From Clostridium puniceum (GTDB taxonomy: Bacteria > Bacillota > Clostridia > Clostridiales > Clostridiaceae): a stretch of DNA of 64,000 nt. Location: the NCBI RefSeq assembly GCF_002006345.1, contig NZ_LZZM01000127.1, positions 16,309 to 80,308 of the forward strand, read 5' to 3'. Positions 9,661 through 18,734 of the stretch are shown piece by piece. The position numbers were made by a program, and so were the translations under genes. The notes beneath the pieces are model-generated. The model searched no databases and was not told the origin of the DNA. It saw only the letters and a program-made list of their open reading frames with translations. Each line of letters begins with the position of its first letter. Position 1 is the first letter of the stretch.

Positions 9661-9811
9661 GTTGATGATAAGAACTAATATGCGTGCATTATTTGCAGAA
9701 ATGGGAATAATTAGAGCATAAAGAAGTGAGTATGAGAATTAATTATGATATTAATATTTTAATAAGATTAAATTTCGATTATAATTAATATATAGAAAAG
9801 TAGGTGGATAA

Positions 9812-9983
9812 TTGTCAATCAGCAATGAAAAAGTAAAGCTAGATGAGGTCTTAAAATTTCTATTTTCAACATCAAAGAAGGTTCTAGTTAATTTGTTAAA
9901 TTAAGGTTATGAGTGATAAAGAAATATGCAAGGAATTATTAGAAAAGATTTTAGAAATCGAAATAGAAAAAATTAAATTATAA
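9812..9983 (+). pseudogene. Nuclease N-terminal scraps (Rpn-like)
   Basis: Two short frames follow a good Shine-Dalgarno (AGGTGG). The first, TTG 9812 to TAA 9904, reads ..EKVKLDEVLKFLFSTSKK.. The second, ATG 9909 to TAA 9983, reads MSDKEICKELLEKILEIEI, which closely resembles the start of Rpn/PDDEXK transposase-like proteins. Neither is a complete domain. They may belong to the same gene, now interrupted by a stop at 9902-9904. The rest of 9661-10012 holds only AT-rich sequence. Confidence 0.5.
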
Positions 9984-10012
9984 ACTTATTTTAAATATGA
10001 GGATGTGAGAAG

Positions 10013-10258
10013 ATGAAATGGGAAGAAGTAAGAAATATATATCCTAATAAATTTGTGCTTTTAAGAAGCTTAGAGGCTCATATTGAAGATAATAAAAAGT
10101 GTATAGATGATGTGGCTGTAGTAAGAGCTTTGGACGATGAAGAAGCAAGTGATTTATTAATTAAATGTAAAGGAGATACTTTTGTGTTTCATACATCAAA
10201 AGATGAATTATCAATGAATATAATACAAATGCCAATATTAAGAGGAGTATTTAAATGA
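10013..10258 (+). CDS. Small protein of unknown function, partner of the retropepsin-like gene
   Basis: 81 aa, acidic, no signal peptide or membrane segment. It starts behind GATGTGAGAAG and its stop overlaps the next start (ATGA), so it is translationally coupled to the aspartic-protease-like gene. I do not recognise a family. A decayed copy of its last 24 codons is at 36543-36617, so the gene belongs to a duplicated set. Its coupling suggests it is a substrate, inhibitor or partner of the downstream protein; this is inference. Confidence 0.7.
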   Translation: MKWEEVRNIYPNKFVLLRSLEAHIEDNKKCIDDVAVVRALDDEEASDLLIKCKGDTFVFHTSKDELSMNIIQMPILRGVFK

Positions 10259-10635
10259 AGTTAGAGTATAAAAGCGGGTTGTTATTTGTTGATATGAACA
10301 TTGGATATAAAGGCAATAATGTATTGCTTAAGAATGTAGTGGTAGATACTGGGGCTGCACATACTATCATTAATCCAGACAGTGTATATGAATTGGGAAT
10401 TAAAGCAGAGGCAGATGATGAATTTATAACAATGTATGGTGTTGGAGGCGAACACTATTCGTATAGAAAAAATATTAATTCAGTTAGTATTGGAAAAGAT
10501 TGCTTAGAAGATATAAATATAGATTTTGGTCTAATTGATGAAGAAGGATATATAAATGGGCTACTTGGACTTGATGTATTATTAAAATTAGGTATAACCA
10601 TTAATTTAAAAGAATTGGAGTTATATAGAAGTTAA
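10255..10635 (+). CDS. Retropepsin-like (clan AA) aspartic protease family protein
   Basis: 126 aa. The catalytic-type motif VVVDTGAAHTII is at residues ~28-39 and GLLGLDVLLKLG at ~102-113; together these are the psi-loop pair of single-domain retropepsin-like proteases, which act as dimers. No signal peptide or transmembrane segment, so probably cytoplasmic. Such small bacterial clan AA proteins are widespread, and their substrates are largely unknown. It overlaps the upstream 81-aa gene by 4 bp and is followed by a strong terminator, giving a two-gene operon. Confidence 0.75.
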   Translation: MKLEYKSGLLFVDMNIGYKGNNVLLKNVVVDTGAAHTIINPDSVYELGIKAEADDEFITMYGVGGEHYSYRKNINSVSIGKDCLEDINIDFGLIDEEGYINGLLGLDVLLKLGITINLKELELYRS

Positions 10636-10691
10636 TAATGTAGATGAACTTATAAGGTCGGTTGAAATTAAGTAGGGTATTGAAGAATAGG

Positions 10692-10740
10692 AAGGGGCAG
10701 TTCAAAACTAACTATGTTAGTTTTACAACAGCCCCTTTTT
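10692..10740 (+). terminator. Rho-independent terminator
   Basis: AAGGGGC...AAAACTAAC pairs with GTTAGTTTT...GCCCCTT, an almost fully paired ~20-bp stem, followed by TTTTT. It isolates the protease pair from the Wadjet operon. Confidence 0.9.
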
Positions 10741-10762
10741 ACACCTTAAATATAAGTAAATG

Positions 10763-10771
10763 TGCTAAAAT
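10763..10771 (+). promoter_or_regulatory. Putative extended -10 of the Wadjet operon
   Basis: TGCTAAAAT lies ~95 bp before the jetD start; no clear -35. Confidence 0.35.
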
Positions 10772-10865
10772 ATAAGAAAGATAGTATCAAGAATACTAAT
10801 TCATTATTATTTTTATTATACCTAGTTATAGCAAAGAAATAAATAGTAGTAGAAGGGTAAAAAAC

Positions 10866-11864
10866 ATGTATGATAAATTAGTCGAATATTTAAAAGCCTA
10901 TAAAAAGAAAACAATAAAATTAAGTGAATTGGAAAAACTGCCAGATGGAAGTATGAATTATGAGAATTTTGAGTCAAGTGTAAAGAAGTTGGTTGAAGAT
11001 AATATATTGGTAGAAAAAGGTGGTAAAATCAATGCTTTATCATTAAGTTATGGTGTAAATCATTATAAACTACAGAAAGATAAAATATATGAAATAAATA
11101 ATTATATTTTGAAGTTTTCTAAAGAAATTGATTTAGGAGATTATTTTAAATTATCAGAAGAAACATTTTATAAGGATCTTCCATTTATACAAGCAGTGGA
11201 GGAGTATATATTGAGGAATGGTTTTCCTGAGAGCTATGTTACAGCTCAGGAAAGGTCTTTTAATATTTTAGGTGATGAAAAGTGGATAGGTGAAAAGAAT
11301 GGGAAAAGGTTATTAGAAAGAATAAAAGTATGGGATAAACTCAAAATCGTAAATGATTCAGATCCATTAATGCTGGCTATAAATCAAAAGGTTTTTGGAA
11401 AGCCTGTGCATTACCATCTTATTGTTGAAAATAAGGCAACCTTTTTAGCACTTATGGATATTTTGAGAGAAACTGACTATACTACCCTCATTTATGGCTG
11501 TGGATGGAAGATAGTTTCTAACTATTATATGATACATAAACAGCTTAATTTAAAAGATAAAAATGAATTTATGTATTTTGGAGATATAGATAAAGAAGGT
11601 ATTTCCATATGGAATTCTTTAAATGAAAAAATGAACGTAAATATAGCGGTTGATTTTTATAGGGAGCTGCTAAAAAAAGATTATAGCATAGGAAAGAAAA
11701 ATCAAAAGAGAAACGATGAAGCTATAAATAATTTTTCGAAGTTTTTTACAGATTCAGAAAAAGAGGTTTTATTAAACATGATAAATAATGGTGGTTATTT
11801 ACCACAAGAGGGATTAAATAAAGAAGAATTAAAAAGGATATGGAGTGAAATGTGTGAAGATTAA
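10866..11864 (+). CDS. jetD: Wadjet JetD: Toprim (topoisomerase VI/Spo11-like) nuclease subunit
   Basis: 332 aa. The N-terminal ~100 residues are a winged-helix-like region. The C-terminal half has Toprim-type motifs: an acidic HLIVENKATFLAL strand (~180-192) and YFGDIDKEGISIW (~237-249), whose D-x-D ligates the metal. In Wadjet systems JetD cleaves the plasmid after JetABC extrudes it as loops. The start is behind GAAGGG. The gene opens the operon and overlaps jetA by about 20 bp. JetD-first order differs from the canonical jetABCD. Confidence 0.85.
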   Translation: MYDKLVEYLKAYKKKTIKLSELEKLPDGSMNYENFESSVKKLVEDNILVEKGGKINALSLSYGVNHYKLQKDKIYEINNYILKFSKEIDLGDYFKLSEETFYKDLPFIQAVEEYILRNGFPESYVTAQERSFNILGDEKWIGEKNGKRLLERIKVWDKLKIVNDSDPLMLAINQKVFGKPVHYHLIVENKATFLALMDILRETDYTTLIYGCGWKIVSNYYMIHKQLNLKDKNEFMYFGDIDKEGISIWNSLNEKMNVNIAVDFYRELLKKDYSIGKKNQKRNDEAINNFSKFFTDSEKEVLLNMINNGGYLPQEGLNKEELKRIWSEMCED

Positions 11865-13371
11865 TATAAGTAATGTAGTTGAAAATTATCATGAGAGAAT
11901 TCAAAGATTAGCACTATTTGACCCATTATATGCACTTAATGAAAAAAAGCTAAAAGATAGAAGTGATAATAAAGTTGACTACCTTAGTTTTGGATTATTA
12001 ACTCTGTTATTTTTCTTTGAAAATATGCTTATAAGAAATAGAAAAGTCGGTGTTAAAAATTTGGCAGAGTATTTACAGATAGTAAATGAAGGGCAATTTG
12101 ATTTGGAAGATGGGGATTTTTTAAAAATAGCTAGAACTATTATAGAAACCTTTAGACCACCAAATGGAAAAAGGAATTTTAAGACTTTTTATAACTATGA
12201 GACAAGAAAAGAAGATATTGTCCAATATTCTATTTTGAAAGCTGATAAAGCGGATTTAGAAACAAATACACAATATTATACTTTGGACGAGCAGGGTTTG
12301 GAGTTAATATTTGCAACTAAAGAGTATTTTAATGAATTTCAATTATCAATTAATCAGCTTATATTACGCAAACAGCTTGAAAAAGGAGAATTTATAGGAG
12401 CATTAAGGCAAATTGATGAGATGAATCTAGATGTAAAAAACCTTTATGACAGGATTTTCAGAATAAAGCATGAAGTTAATAGAAACATAGTCTCAAGTGA
12501 AACTTTTGAAAGATATAAAAATATCATAGGTGACATTAATGATAGATTAACGCATGAGAATGAGGAATTTGAAGAGTTAAGAACCTTTGTAAAAGACACT
12601 AAAGAAAAAATTGCTAATGAAATGAATAAGGATGAAGACAAAAAAGCTTTTGAGCTAATAATAAAAATAGATAAAGAACTAGATGAGGTGCACTATGAGC
12701 ATAGAAAGCTATTAAAGGAGAGTATTTTACTTAAAACTTCAGCACTTCAAGCAGCACAAGAATCTTTATATTACATAGGAATAAATTCTTTTAACTTTAA
12801 TCAGGAAATCGTAAGTAGAATTTTTTCATCACCACTTCCATTAACCAGTACTAGAAGATTAATAGAACCATTTTTATATTTAGGAAAGGAAGTCACCTGG
12901 TCACCAATATCAGTGTTTTCAAAGCAGCGGATTGAGAATACTGAAAAGGAAGAAAAAAGTGATGAATTTTTAAATATTTTAAGCAAGGAAAAGCTGAAAG
13001 AGGAAATAGAATTACAAAGTAATAAATATAAACAAGTAGCAGAGATAATATTAAAGGCTTTAGAATATAAAAAAATAAATAGTATCACAATAGAAGACGT
13101 AGTTGAGTTCATAAAAGAAAGTAATGAGGAAGAAATAATTAATCAGCGTCCTTTTTATGATTTTTGGATTATTCTTCATCAAAAATCACCAATAACTATT
13201 AAAATAGAAGATAATGAAGAAGAAGAACTTATGGGAAAAGCTTATGATATATTTTCAGCAAAAGGATACAAGTTATGTGTTGAAGAATTAAGTAATGTAT
13301 TGAAAGTTACAAAGAGGTTTACGATAAAAAATATGGTTTTGAAATTGGAGGATAGAGATGATAACTTATAG
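11845..13371 (+). CDS. jetA: Wadjet JetA: kleisin-like subunit
   Basis: About 508 aa, mostly helical, with a long coiled coil near residues 225-300. N-terminal winged-helix-like segment (ERIQRLALFDPLYALNEKKLKDR). It matches the JetA family of the non-type-I Wadjet branch (DUF5716-like) by its opening and by position between jetD and jetB. As the kleisin it should bridge the two JetC heads. Start is uncertain between GTG 11845 and GTG 11854; both lie inside jetD. Overlaps jetB by 14 bp. Confidence 0.8.
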   Translation: MKCVKINISNVVENYHERIQRLALFDPLYALNEKKLKDRSDNKVDYLSFGLLTLLFFFENMLIRNRKVGVKNLAEYLQIVNEGQFDLEDGDFLKIARTIIETFRPPNGKRNFKTFYNYETRKEDIVQYSILKADKADLETNTQYYTLDEQGLELIFATKEYFNEFQLSINQLILRKQLEKGEFIGALRQIDEMNLDVKNLYDRIFRIKHEVNRNIVSSETFERYKNIIGDINDRLTHENEEFEELRTFVKDTKEKIANEMNKDEDKKAFELIIKIDKELDEVHYEHRKLLKESILLKTSALQAAQESLYYIGINSFNFNQEIVSRIFSSPLPLTSTRRLIEPFLYLGKEVTWSPISVFSKQRIENTEKEEKSDEFLNILSKEKLKEEIELQSNKYKQVAEIILKALEYKKINSITIEDVVEFIKESNEEEIINQRPFYDFWIILHQKSPITIKIEDNEEEELMGKAYDIFSAKGYKLCVEELSNVLKVTKRFTIKNMVLKLEDRDDNL

Positions 13372-14104
13372 AAATGAACAAGTGCTTCAAGCATTTAAAA
13401 TATATTCTATATTAGCTAAAAATGGATATGGAGAAAAGGATGAATTACGTCAATACATATCAGATGATATGATTAGGGGATTGGTAGATCAGTTTTCTAA
13501 AGAAGTGGATTGCACAATTTTTCTTGCAGGGGAGTTTATATATCTTGTTCCCATTTCTAAGGATTCCATATTCCATGTATCTAATGAAGCTATTAAGAAA
13601 GATTATCTGCCTTCAAAGTCAGTGAATTTAGACATTTATCTTATGTATGTTTCAATAATAGTGTTGTTTGGAGAATTTTATGATAGTTATCAGACAATTG
13701 AGCCTACAAGAGATTTCATTAATATTTCAGATTGGTTAGAAAGTTTAAATGATAGAATTGCAAGTTTGAAGGAACACAATAGCGATAAATTAAAGGAGTT
13801 AGATAAAGAATATGATTATAATTGGTCTTTAATTATAGAAAAGTGGCTTGATATGGATGAAATTAAAGAAACAGCTAAAGTACAAAATGCTAGGACAATT
13901 AGCAGAAAGAGTTTTTTGAATAGTGTCAAGAACTTTTTAGAAGATCAAGAGCTTCTTTTGGATATTGGAAATGAAGAATTGGAGCTTACGGAAAAAGCTA
14001 AAACAATAATTCAAAGGTACTATATGGAGTATGACTATAACAGAGGAATTCTTGATTTTATGTACAATTTGGATAAAGTGAAACTTGATTCAAGTGGGGT
14101 TTAA
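13358..14104 (+). CDS. jetB: Wadjet JetB: KITE-like subunit, 3' end within an inserted palindromic element
   Basis: 248 aa, ATG with GGAGG six bases upstream, overlapping jetA. Winged-helix-rich and acidic, fitting the JetB (DUF6063-like) family. The final codons (VKLDSSGV, stop 14102-14104) lie inside a hairpin element whose other copy is at 30543-30662 in an unrelated gene. The native JetB C-terminus is therefore probably altered or shortened by the insertion. Whether activity is retained cannot be seen, but the rest of the frame is intact. Confidence 0.75.
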   Translation: MITYRNEQVLQAFKIYSILAKNGYGEKDELRQYISDDMIRGLVDQFSKEVDCTIFLAGEFIYLVPISKDSIFHVSNEAIKKDYLPSKSVNLDIYLMYVSIIVLFGEFYDSYQTIEPTRDFINISDWLESLNDRIASLKEHNSDKLKELDKEYDYNWSLIIEKWLDMDEIKETAKVQNARTISRKSFLNSVKNFLEDQELLLDIGNEELELTEKAKTIIQRYYMEYDYNRGILDFMYNLDKVKLDSSGV

Positions 14105-14252
14105 TCCCCAATTGAATCTTAGTTGAACTTATACCCACAAGGGGCACAATGTCTAGGGTCGTGCCACTGTTATCTCTACTATATGTGAAACTTGTCTTAT
14201 TTTTAATAAGAGTTTCACATATAGTAGAGTGTTACAGTGGCTAGACATCAGA
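14078..14252 (+). mobile_element. Small palindromic element, copy 1 (jetB-jetC junction)
   Basis: Hairpin 1 (14087-14118, GATTCAA..TTGAATC) is followed by the conserved linker TTAGTTGAACTTAT. Hairpin 2 (14150-14247) begins TGTCTAG, contains GTGCCACTGTTA, and ends TAACACTG complement ..CAGTGGCTAGACA. Inside it are perfect 19-nt inverted arms (14174-14192 and 14211-14229) around an 18-nt loop. The linker, the GTGAAACTT opening, the GTGCCACT..AGTGGC closing pair and a TAG..ATC.GA end are shared with 30543-30662. There is no coding capacity. The architecture resembles IS200/IS605-derived non-autonomous elements; that affiliation is inference. Confidence 0.7.
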
Positions 14253-14272
14253 CAAGAAGGAGGTTAAATAAA

Positions 14273-17200
14273 ATGCCAGCTATATCAAAGATAAGATTTA
14301 CTAATGTAGTATATGAAAATGGGCAAAAAAGGTATAATGATGATATTTTTCAATTCGATGGAGAAAATGGAGCTATTCTTATAGAAAATGGTGGAGGTAA
14401 AACAGTATTCATTCAAGCAGCAATTCAAGCAATACTTCCAAATCAAGAGCTTGCTGATAGAAAAATAAAAAATACCTTAATGCTTGAAAATAATTCTGCA
14501 CATATTGCAATAGAATGGATTATAAGCGAAAGACCTAGAAGATATGCATTAACTGCAGTAACTTTGTTTATGAATAAAGGTTCAGTAGATGCTTTAAAAT
14601 ATGTTTATGAATATGAGGAAAAGGATGATGAAACAATTGAAAAACTTCCTTTCAAAGTGAAAAATGCCAATGGAAATTATAGGCCGGCTAATAAAGATGA
14701 AATGGAAGACTATTATTCTAACATGAGTAAAAATAGAATTAATGCCAAAGTCTTTAAGATAAAGCGTGAATATAATAGATACATAGAGGATAAGTTTAAG
14801 ATTATTCCAAAGGAATGGGAAAGAATTGCAACAATAAATGGTGCAGAAGGTGGAGTAGAAAGTTTTTTTGATGCTTGTAAGACAATGGGACAATTAATAG
14901 ATAATCTTTTGATTCCAACGGTTGAAGAAGCTTTAGCGGGAGGAGGCACAAAGGAATTTGCTGAAACCTTTGAAAAACAAAGAGAGCATTTTAAAGAGTA
15001 TAATCAATTGAAGGCTAGAATTGATGAAAGCAGGCAAGTTGAAAATCAAGTTGGAATGTATATGGACCACTATAAAGAATATGATGAGATAAATAATAAA
15101 GTAATAGAGACAAAGGAAGAGCTAAAAGCCTTATATGGATTAGCTAAAAAAGATCAGAACTTAAATTATGAAAAGCTTTCTAAAATAAATAGAGAAATAC
15201 GTGATGTAAGTGAGAATGGAAAAAATTTAAAACAAAAAGAAGCTTCTTATAATTTGGCATTTTTAGAGAAGGATATGCAGCTTAAGAGTGGGATTTTTAA
15301 AATAAAGGAAGATGAATATAATAAATTATTGAATAGGAAATTGGAAAAAGATAAACGATATTCAAATTTGAAGATTTTAAAGTTTAAGAATGAGATAAAG
15401 CAGGAGGAAGAACTAGCTGAGCTTAATAAGGTTCAAATAGACAGTTTAGATAAAGACGAAGAAGTAGTTGATATTAAAGATGAATTAAGAGTAAATGCAT
15501 GTGAAATAAGAGGTTATTACTTAGAAGAAGAAGATAAACTAAGCAAACAAATCCAGTTTATAGAGGGTCAAATAAATAATGCAAACCTTGAAATAACTGA
15601 AAAAGAAGTATTGCTACAAGAAAAATTAAAGAATGAAAAAACTTTAGAAAAGAATAAAAGTAGTTTAGAAGGTCAAAGTAAAATCATAGAAGAAGATATT
15701 GAGAAGATAAAAAAAGAAATTTTATCTGATAAAAGACAAGAAAATATTGAAGATAAAATTATTGAATGGAAGAATATTTCATCAGAATTAGAGAAAAAAA
15801 TCTTTAATGATCAAAAGAATAAAAGTGAATTAAATAATGAAGAAATTCAAGTGAAAAATTCATTATATAATAAACGTGAAGAATATGATGGTCTTAAACT
15901 GCAGAGTATAGAATTAGAATCAAAATTAAATAAGCTGCGAGAGGAAGAAGAAGTTTTAGTAAGAAGATTGAAAGAATTCCAAAATAGTTTTTATGGAATA
16001 GAAACTCTTCATTCTAAAGAAGTAGTAATAATAGACCAGTTAGAGAATTTTCTTGAAAAGGCTAGAGAAAATAAAGAAAAAGCTATACTTGAAGAGAGAA
16101 TTTCATATAGATGGCTTGATGATTATAAGGAAAGTGAATATTATACTGCAGATGCTGCTATAGAAAAATGGCTTATTTCTTGGAGAAATCAATTTGATTA
16201 TATTGAAAGTGGAACTATTTATATTCAAAGAGCAGCTAAAAATAATGAGTTATCTGAAAAGATTTATTTAGATAAATTTCCATATTGGGCTATAAGTTTA
16301 GTGGTTTCTGAGAAAGAAAAAGCGAAATTAAATGAAAAATTAAGTAAAAGCTTAGATAAATTAACAAACCCAGTAATAGTTTTAGATGAAAAAGAAGCTA
16401 GGGAAATAATTACTGGCAATAAGGAATTTAATAGAGATAATATTTTTGTTCCAGCCCCATGGAAAGATAATATTTCACAGAACTTTTTTGAAACCTATAG
16501 AAAAGAAATAGATATAAAAGCTGAAGAAATTAAAAAACAAAGAGAAGAAAAAGAAAATGAATATATAATTACTGATGCTTTATTAAAAGATTTGAAAAAA
16601 TTTTATCTGGAAAATTCATATGAAGAATTTAGCAATATGAAAAAGCTACTTGAGGAAGTGAATTCAAATAAGAATTTAGCTGAAGGTACTATAAAGCAAT
16701 TTGAAAAGAGATTAGAGGATATAACTATAGAACTTAAGAAAATAGATGGGGAACTTTTAAATTGCAGAGAAGGAAAATCAGATTTAGAAAAGAAGCTTGA
16801 GAAAGCTAATGAATATTTTATTAAAAATAATAAGAATAAAAAGTTTATAATTGATATTAAAAAGCTAAAAAACGAAATTGAAATTTTAGAAATTGAAATA
16901 CAAAAAATTCAAAGTGATATTAAATATAAACAAGATTTTGTAGAGGGGTTAAAGATAGACCTGAATGAAGCTGATTATAACAAAAGGATTATTTCAGAAA
17001 GAGAATTTTATGATGAGACTAAAGCAAACACTCCTAAAAGTTCAAATAAATCGATAGGAGCTTTAGTTCAGTTTAGAAAAAATTTAAAAGATAGACTTGA
17101 CAACAAACAGAAAAATAGAAAGAGCATAGAAAATGAGCTTGGTGAAAGAATTAAAAGAATAAAATCATTAAATGGAGATTTGGAAAATTACAAAAATGAA

Positions 17201-18709
17201 TTGGACTTTGATATAGATGATAGTTTTAATGATGTAATAAGCGAAGATGAGCTTAAAAGGCTTATTAAGGAAATAAGAGAACTTAAAAAGATATTGGAAA
17301 CAAAGAAAGGCGAATATGATAAGGCAAGAGATAGTTATAAAGACGGCGAAAATACATATAAAGTCAAAATGAACGACTACAATGAAATTTATGAAAAAAT
17401 AATAATGTTTGATAAAGCTTTAGAAGAAGTAGAAGAAATTTTAAATAATGAGAAAAAAGTTTTAGAAGAAAAGAGTCATAAGCTTCAGGCTGAAGAGAAA
17501 AGGTTAAATGAAGAAAAAACTGAATTAGATGAGGTTACAAAAAAATTAGAATTTTGTAATGCAGGATATCCATTCTTAAATGAAGCTATTAAAGAGATTG
17601 AATTAAATGAAGAAATAAAAAATAATTTTTCATATAAGAGAAAAGAAATGGTAGATAAAATTTCTAATCACTTAACAAAAGTACAAAAGCAGTCAGATGC
17701 AAAATTTGAAGAGACTAAGGAACAAAGGGAAAAGTTTTTAAATTTCTGCGAAAATAAAATATTAGATGTTAAATTAAAGAAGATGGCAGTTGATGGTGTG
17801 AATTATAGAAAAAGCTATAAGGACATTATTGAATGGCAGAATATAATGAGTGAACGTATAAATAGAACTATAGAATTACTAGAGCGTGATATGCGTGAAC
17901 ACGATGAAGAAATGAAGCAGTTTATAAATCACCTTCATTCATATTTAGTGATAATGGCTCAAGAACTAAAAGCAATTCCTAAGAAAACTAAGATTAAGAT
18001 TGAAGAGAATTGGAAAGAAATTTATTTATTTAGTGTGCCTGATTGGAACGAAAAGGATGGAAAATTGGAGCTTTATAATCATATAAACTGGATTCTTAAA
18101 AAACTGGAAGGTGAAGAATATAGAGATGAAAATGGAGTAGAAAATCAGGAAAAAGTTAAAAAGTCTATTGAAAAATGGCTTCAATCAAAGCAGCTAATTC
18201 CTATTGTAATGAATCATAAGAAGATAACTATAAAGTGCAGGAAAGTAACTAATGATGGTAAAATGAGCAGTATGCCGTTTTCATGGGAAGAATCTAATTC
18301 GTGGTCTGGAGGAGAAAAGTGGAGTAAAAACATGGCTTTATTCCTAGGAATACTCAACTATGTTGCTGAAAAAAGAAAGCAGATAATTCCATTAAAGAGT
18401 CATTACAGAACAGTTATTGTTGATAATCCATTTGGTAAAGCCTCAAGTGATCATGTACTTGATCCGGTATTTTTTATTGCAGAGCAGTTAGGATTTCAAA
18501 TTATAGCATTAACAGCACATGCAGAAGGGAAGTTTATAAGAACATATTTCCCTATTGTATATAGCTGTAAGCTTAGAAGCAGTGAGAAAGGAAATAGTCA
18601 AATTATAACAAATGAAAGAGAAATTAAAAAAGCCTTTTTAAAAGATGCTGATTCAGAAAAGTTGGAAAGACTTGGCCAAACTAATCAAATTATGATGTTT
18701 GAATCTTAG
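14273..18709 (+). CDS. jetC: Wadjet JetC: SMC/MukB-like ATPase
   Basis: About 1478 aa from ATG 14273, chosen because GAAGGAGG lies 8 bases upstream; an in-frame GTG at 14237 lies within the hairpin element and is unlikely. N-terminal head has Walker A ENGGGKT (~38-44). Two very long coiled coils (~270-600 and ~750-1150) flank a hinge-like region. The C-terminal head has the ABC signature SWSGGEKWSKN and Walker B VIVDNPFGKAS, then an ALTAH switch. JetC is the loop-extruding motor of this anti-plasmid complex. Its C-terminal ~95 codons have a decayed duplicate at 60803-61086. Confidence 0.9.
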   Translation: MPAISKIRFTNVVYENGQKRYNDDIFQFDGENGAILIENGGGKTVFIQAAIQAILPNQELADRKIKNTLMLENNSAHIAIEWIISERPRRYALTAVTLFMNKGSVDALKYVYEYEEKDDETIEKLPFKVKNANGNYRPANKDEMEDYYSNMSKNRINAKVFKIKREYNRYIEDKFKIIPKEWERIATINGAEGGVESFFDACKTMGQLIDNLLIPTVEEALAGGGTKEFAETFEKQREHFKEYNQLKARIDESRQVENQVGMYMDHYKEYDEINNKVIETKEELKALYGLAKKDQNLNYEKLSKINREIRDVSENGKNLKQKEASYNLAFLEKDMQLKSGIFKIKEDEYNKLLNRKLEKDKRYSNLKILKFKNEIKQEEELAELNKVQIDSLDKDEEVVDIKDELRVNACEIRGYYLEEEDKLSKQIQFIEGQINNANLEITEKEVLLQEKLKNEKTLEKNKSSLEGQSKIIEEDIEKIKKEILSDKRQENIEDKIIEWKNISSELEKKIFNDQKNKSELNNEEIQVKNSLYNKREEYDGLKLQSIELESKLNKLREEEEVLVRRLKEFQNSFYGIETLHSKEVVIIDQLENFLEKARENKEKAILEERISYRWLDDYKESEYYTADAAIEKWLISWRNQFDYIESGTIYIQRAAKNNELSEKIYLDKFPYWAISLVVSEKEKAKLNEKLSKSLDKLTNPVIVLDEKEAREIITGNKEFNRDNIFVPAPWKDNISQNFFETYRKEIDIKAEEIKKQREEKENEYIITDALLKDLKKFYLENSYEEFSNMKKLLEEVNSNKNLAEGTIKQFEKRLEDITIELKKIDGELLNCREGKSDLEKKLEKANEYFIKNNKNKKFIIDIKKLKNEIEILEIEIQKIQSDIKYKQDFVEGLKIDLNEADYNKRIISEREFYDETKANTPKSSNKSIGALVQFRKNLKDRLDNKQKNRKSIENELGERIKRIKSLNGDLENYKNELDFDIDDSFNDVISEDELKRLIKEIRELKKILETKKGEYDKARDSYKDGENTYKVKMNDYNEIYEKIIMFDKALEEVEEILNNEKKVLEEKSHKLQAEEKRLNEEKTELDEVTKKLEFCNAGYPFLNEAIKEIELNEEIKNNFSYKRKEMVDKISNHLTKVQKQSDAKFEETKEQREKFLNFCENKILDVKLKKMAVDGVNYRKSYKDIIEWQNIMSERINRTIELLERDMREHDEEMKQFINHLHSYLVIMAQELKAIPKKTKIKIEENWKEIYLFSVPDWNEKDGKLELYNHINWILKKLEGEEYRDENGVENQEKVKKSIEKWLQSKQLIPIVMNHKKITIKCRKVTNDGKMSSMPFSWEESNSWSGGEKWSKNMALFLGILNYVAEKRKQIIPLKSHYRTVIVDNPFGKASSDHVLDPVFFIAEQLGFQIIALTAHAEGKFIRTYFPIVYSCKLRSSEKGNSQIITNEREIKKAFLKDADSEKLERLGQTNQIMMFES

Positions 18710-18734
18710 TAGAGTTATGAATAGAAAAGAAGTT

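Noticed and set aside
14174..14229. jetB-jetC hairpin as an ordinary intrinsic terminator
   Set aside because: No T-tract follows, it lies within an operon, and shared flanks with 30.5 kb identify it as part of an element.
14237..14272. GTG as jetC start
   Set aside because: It lies inside the inserted hairpin, and the ATG at 14273 has a perfect Shine-Dalgarno.
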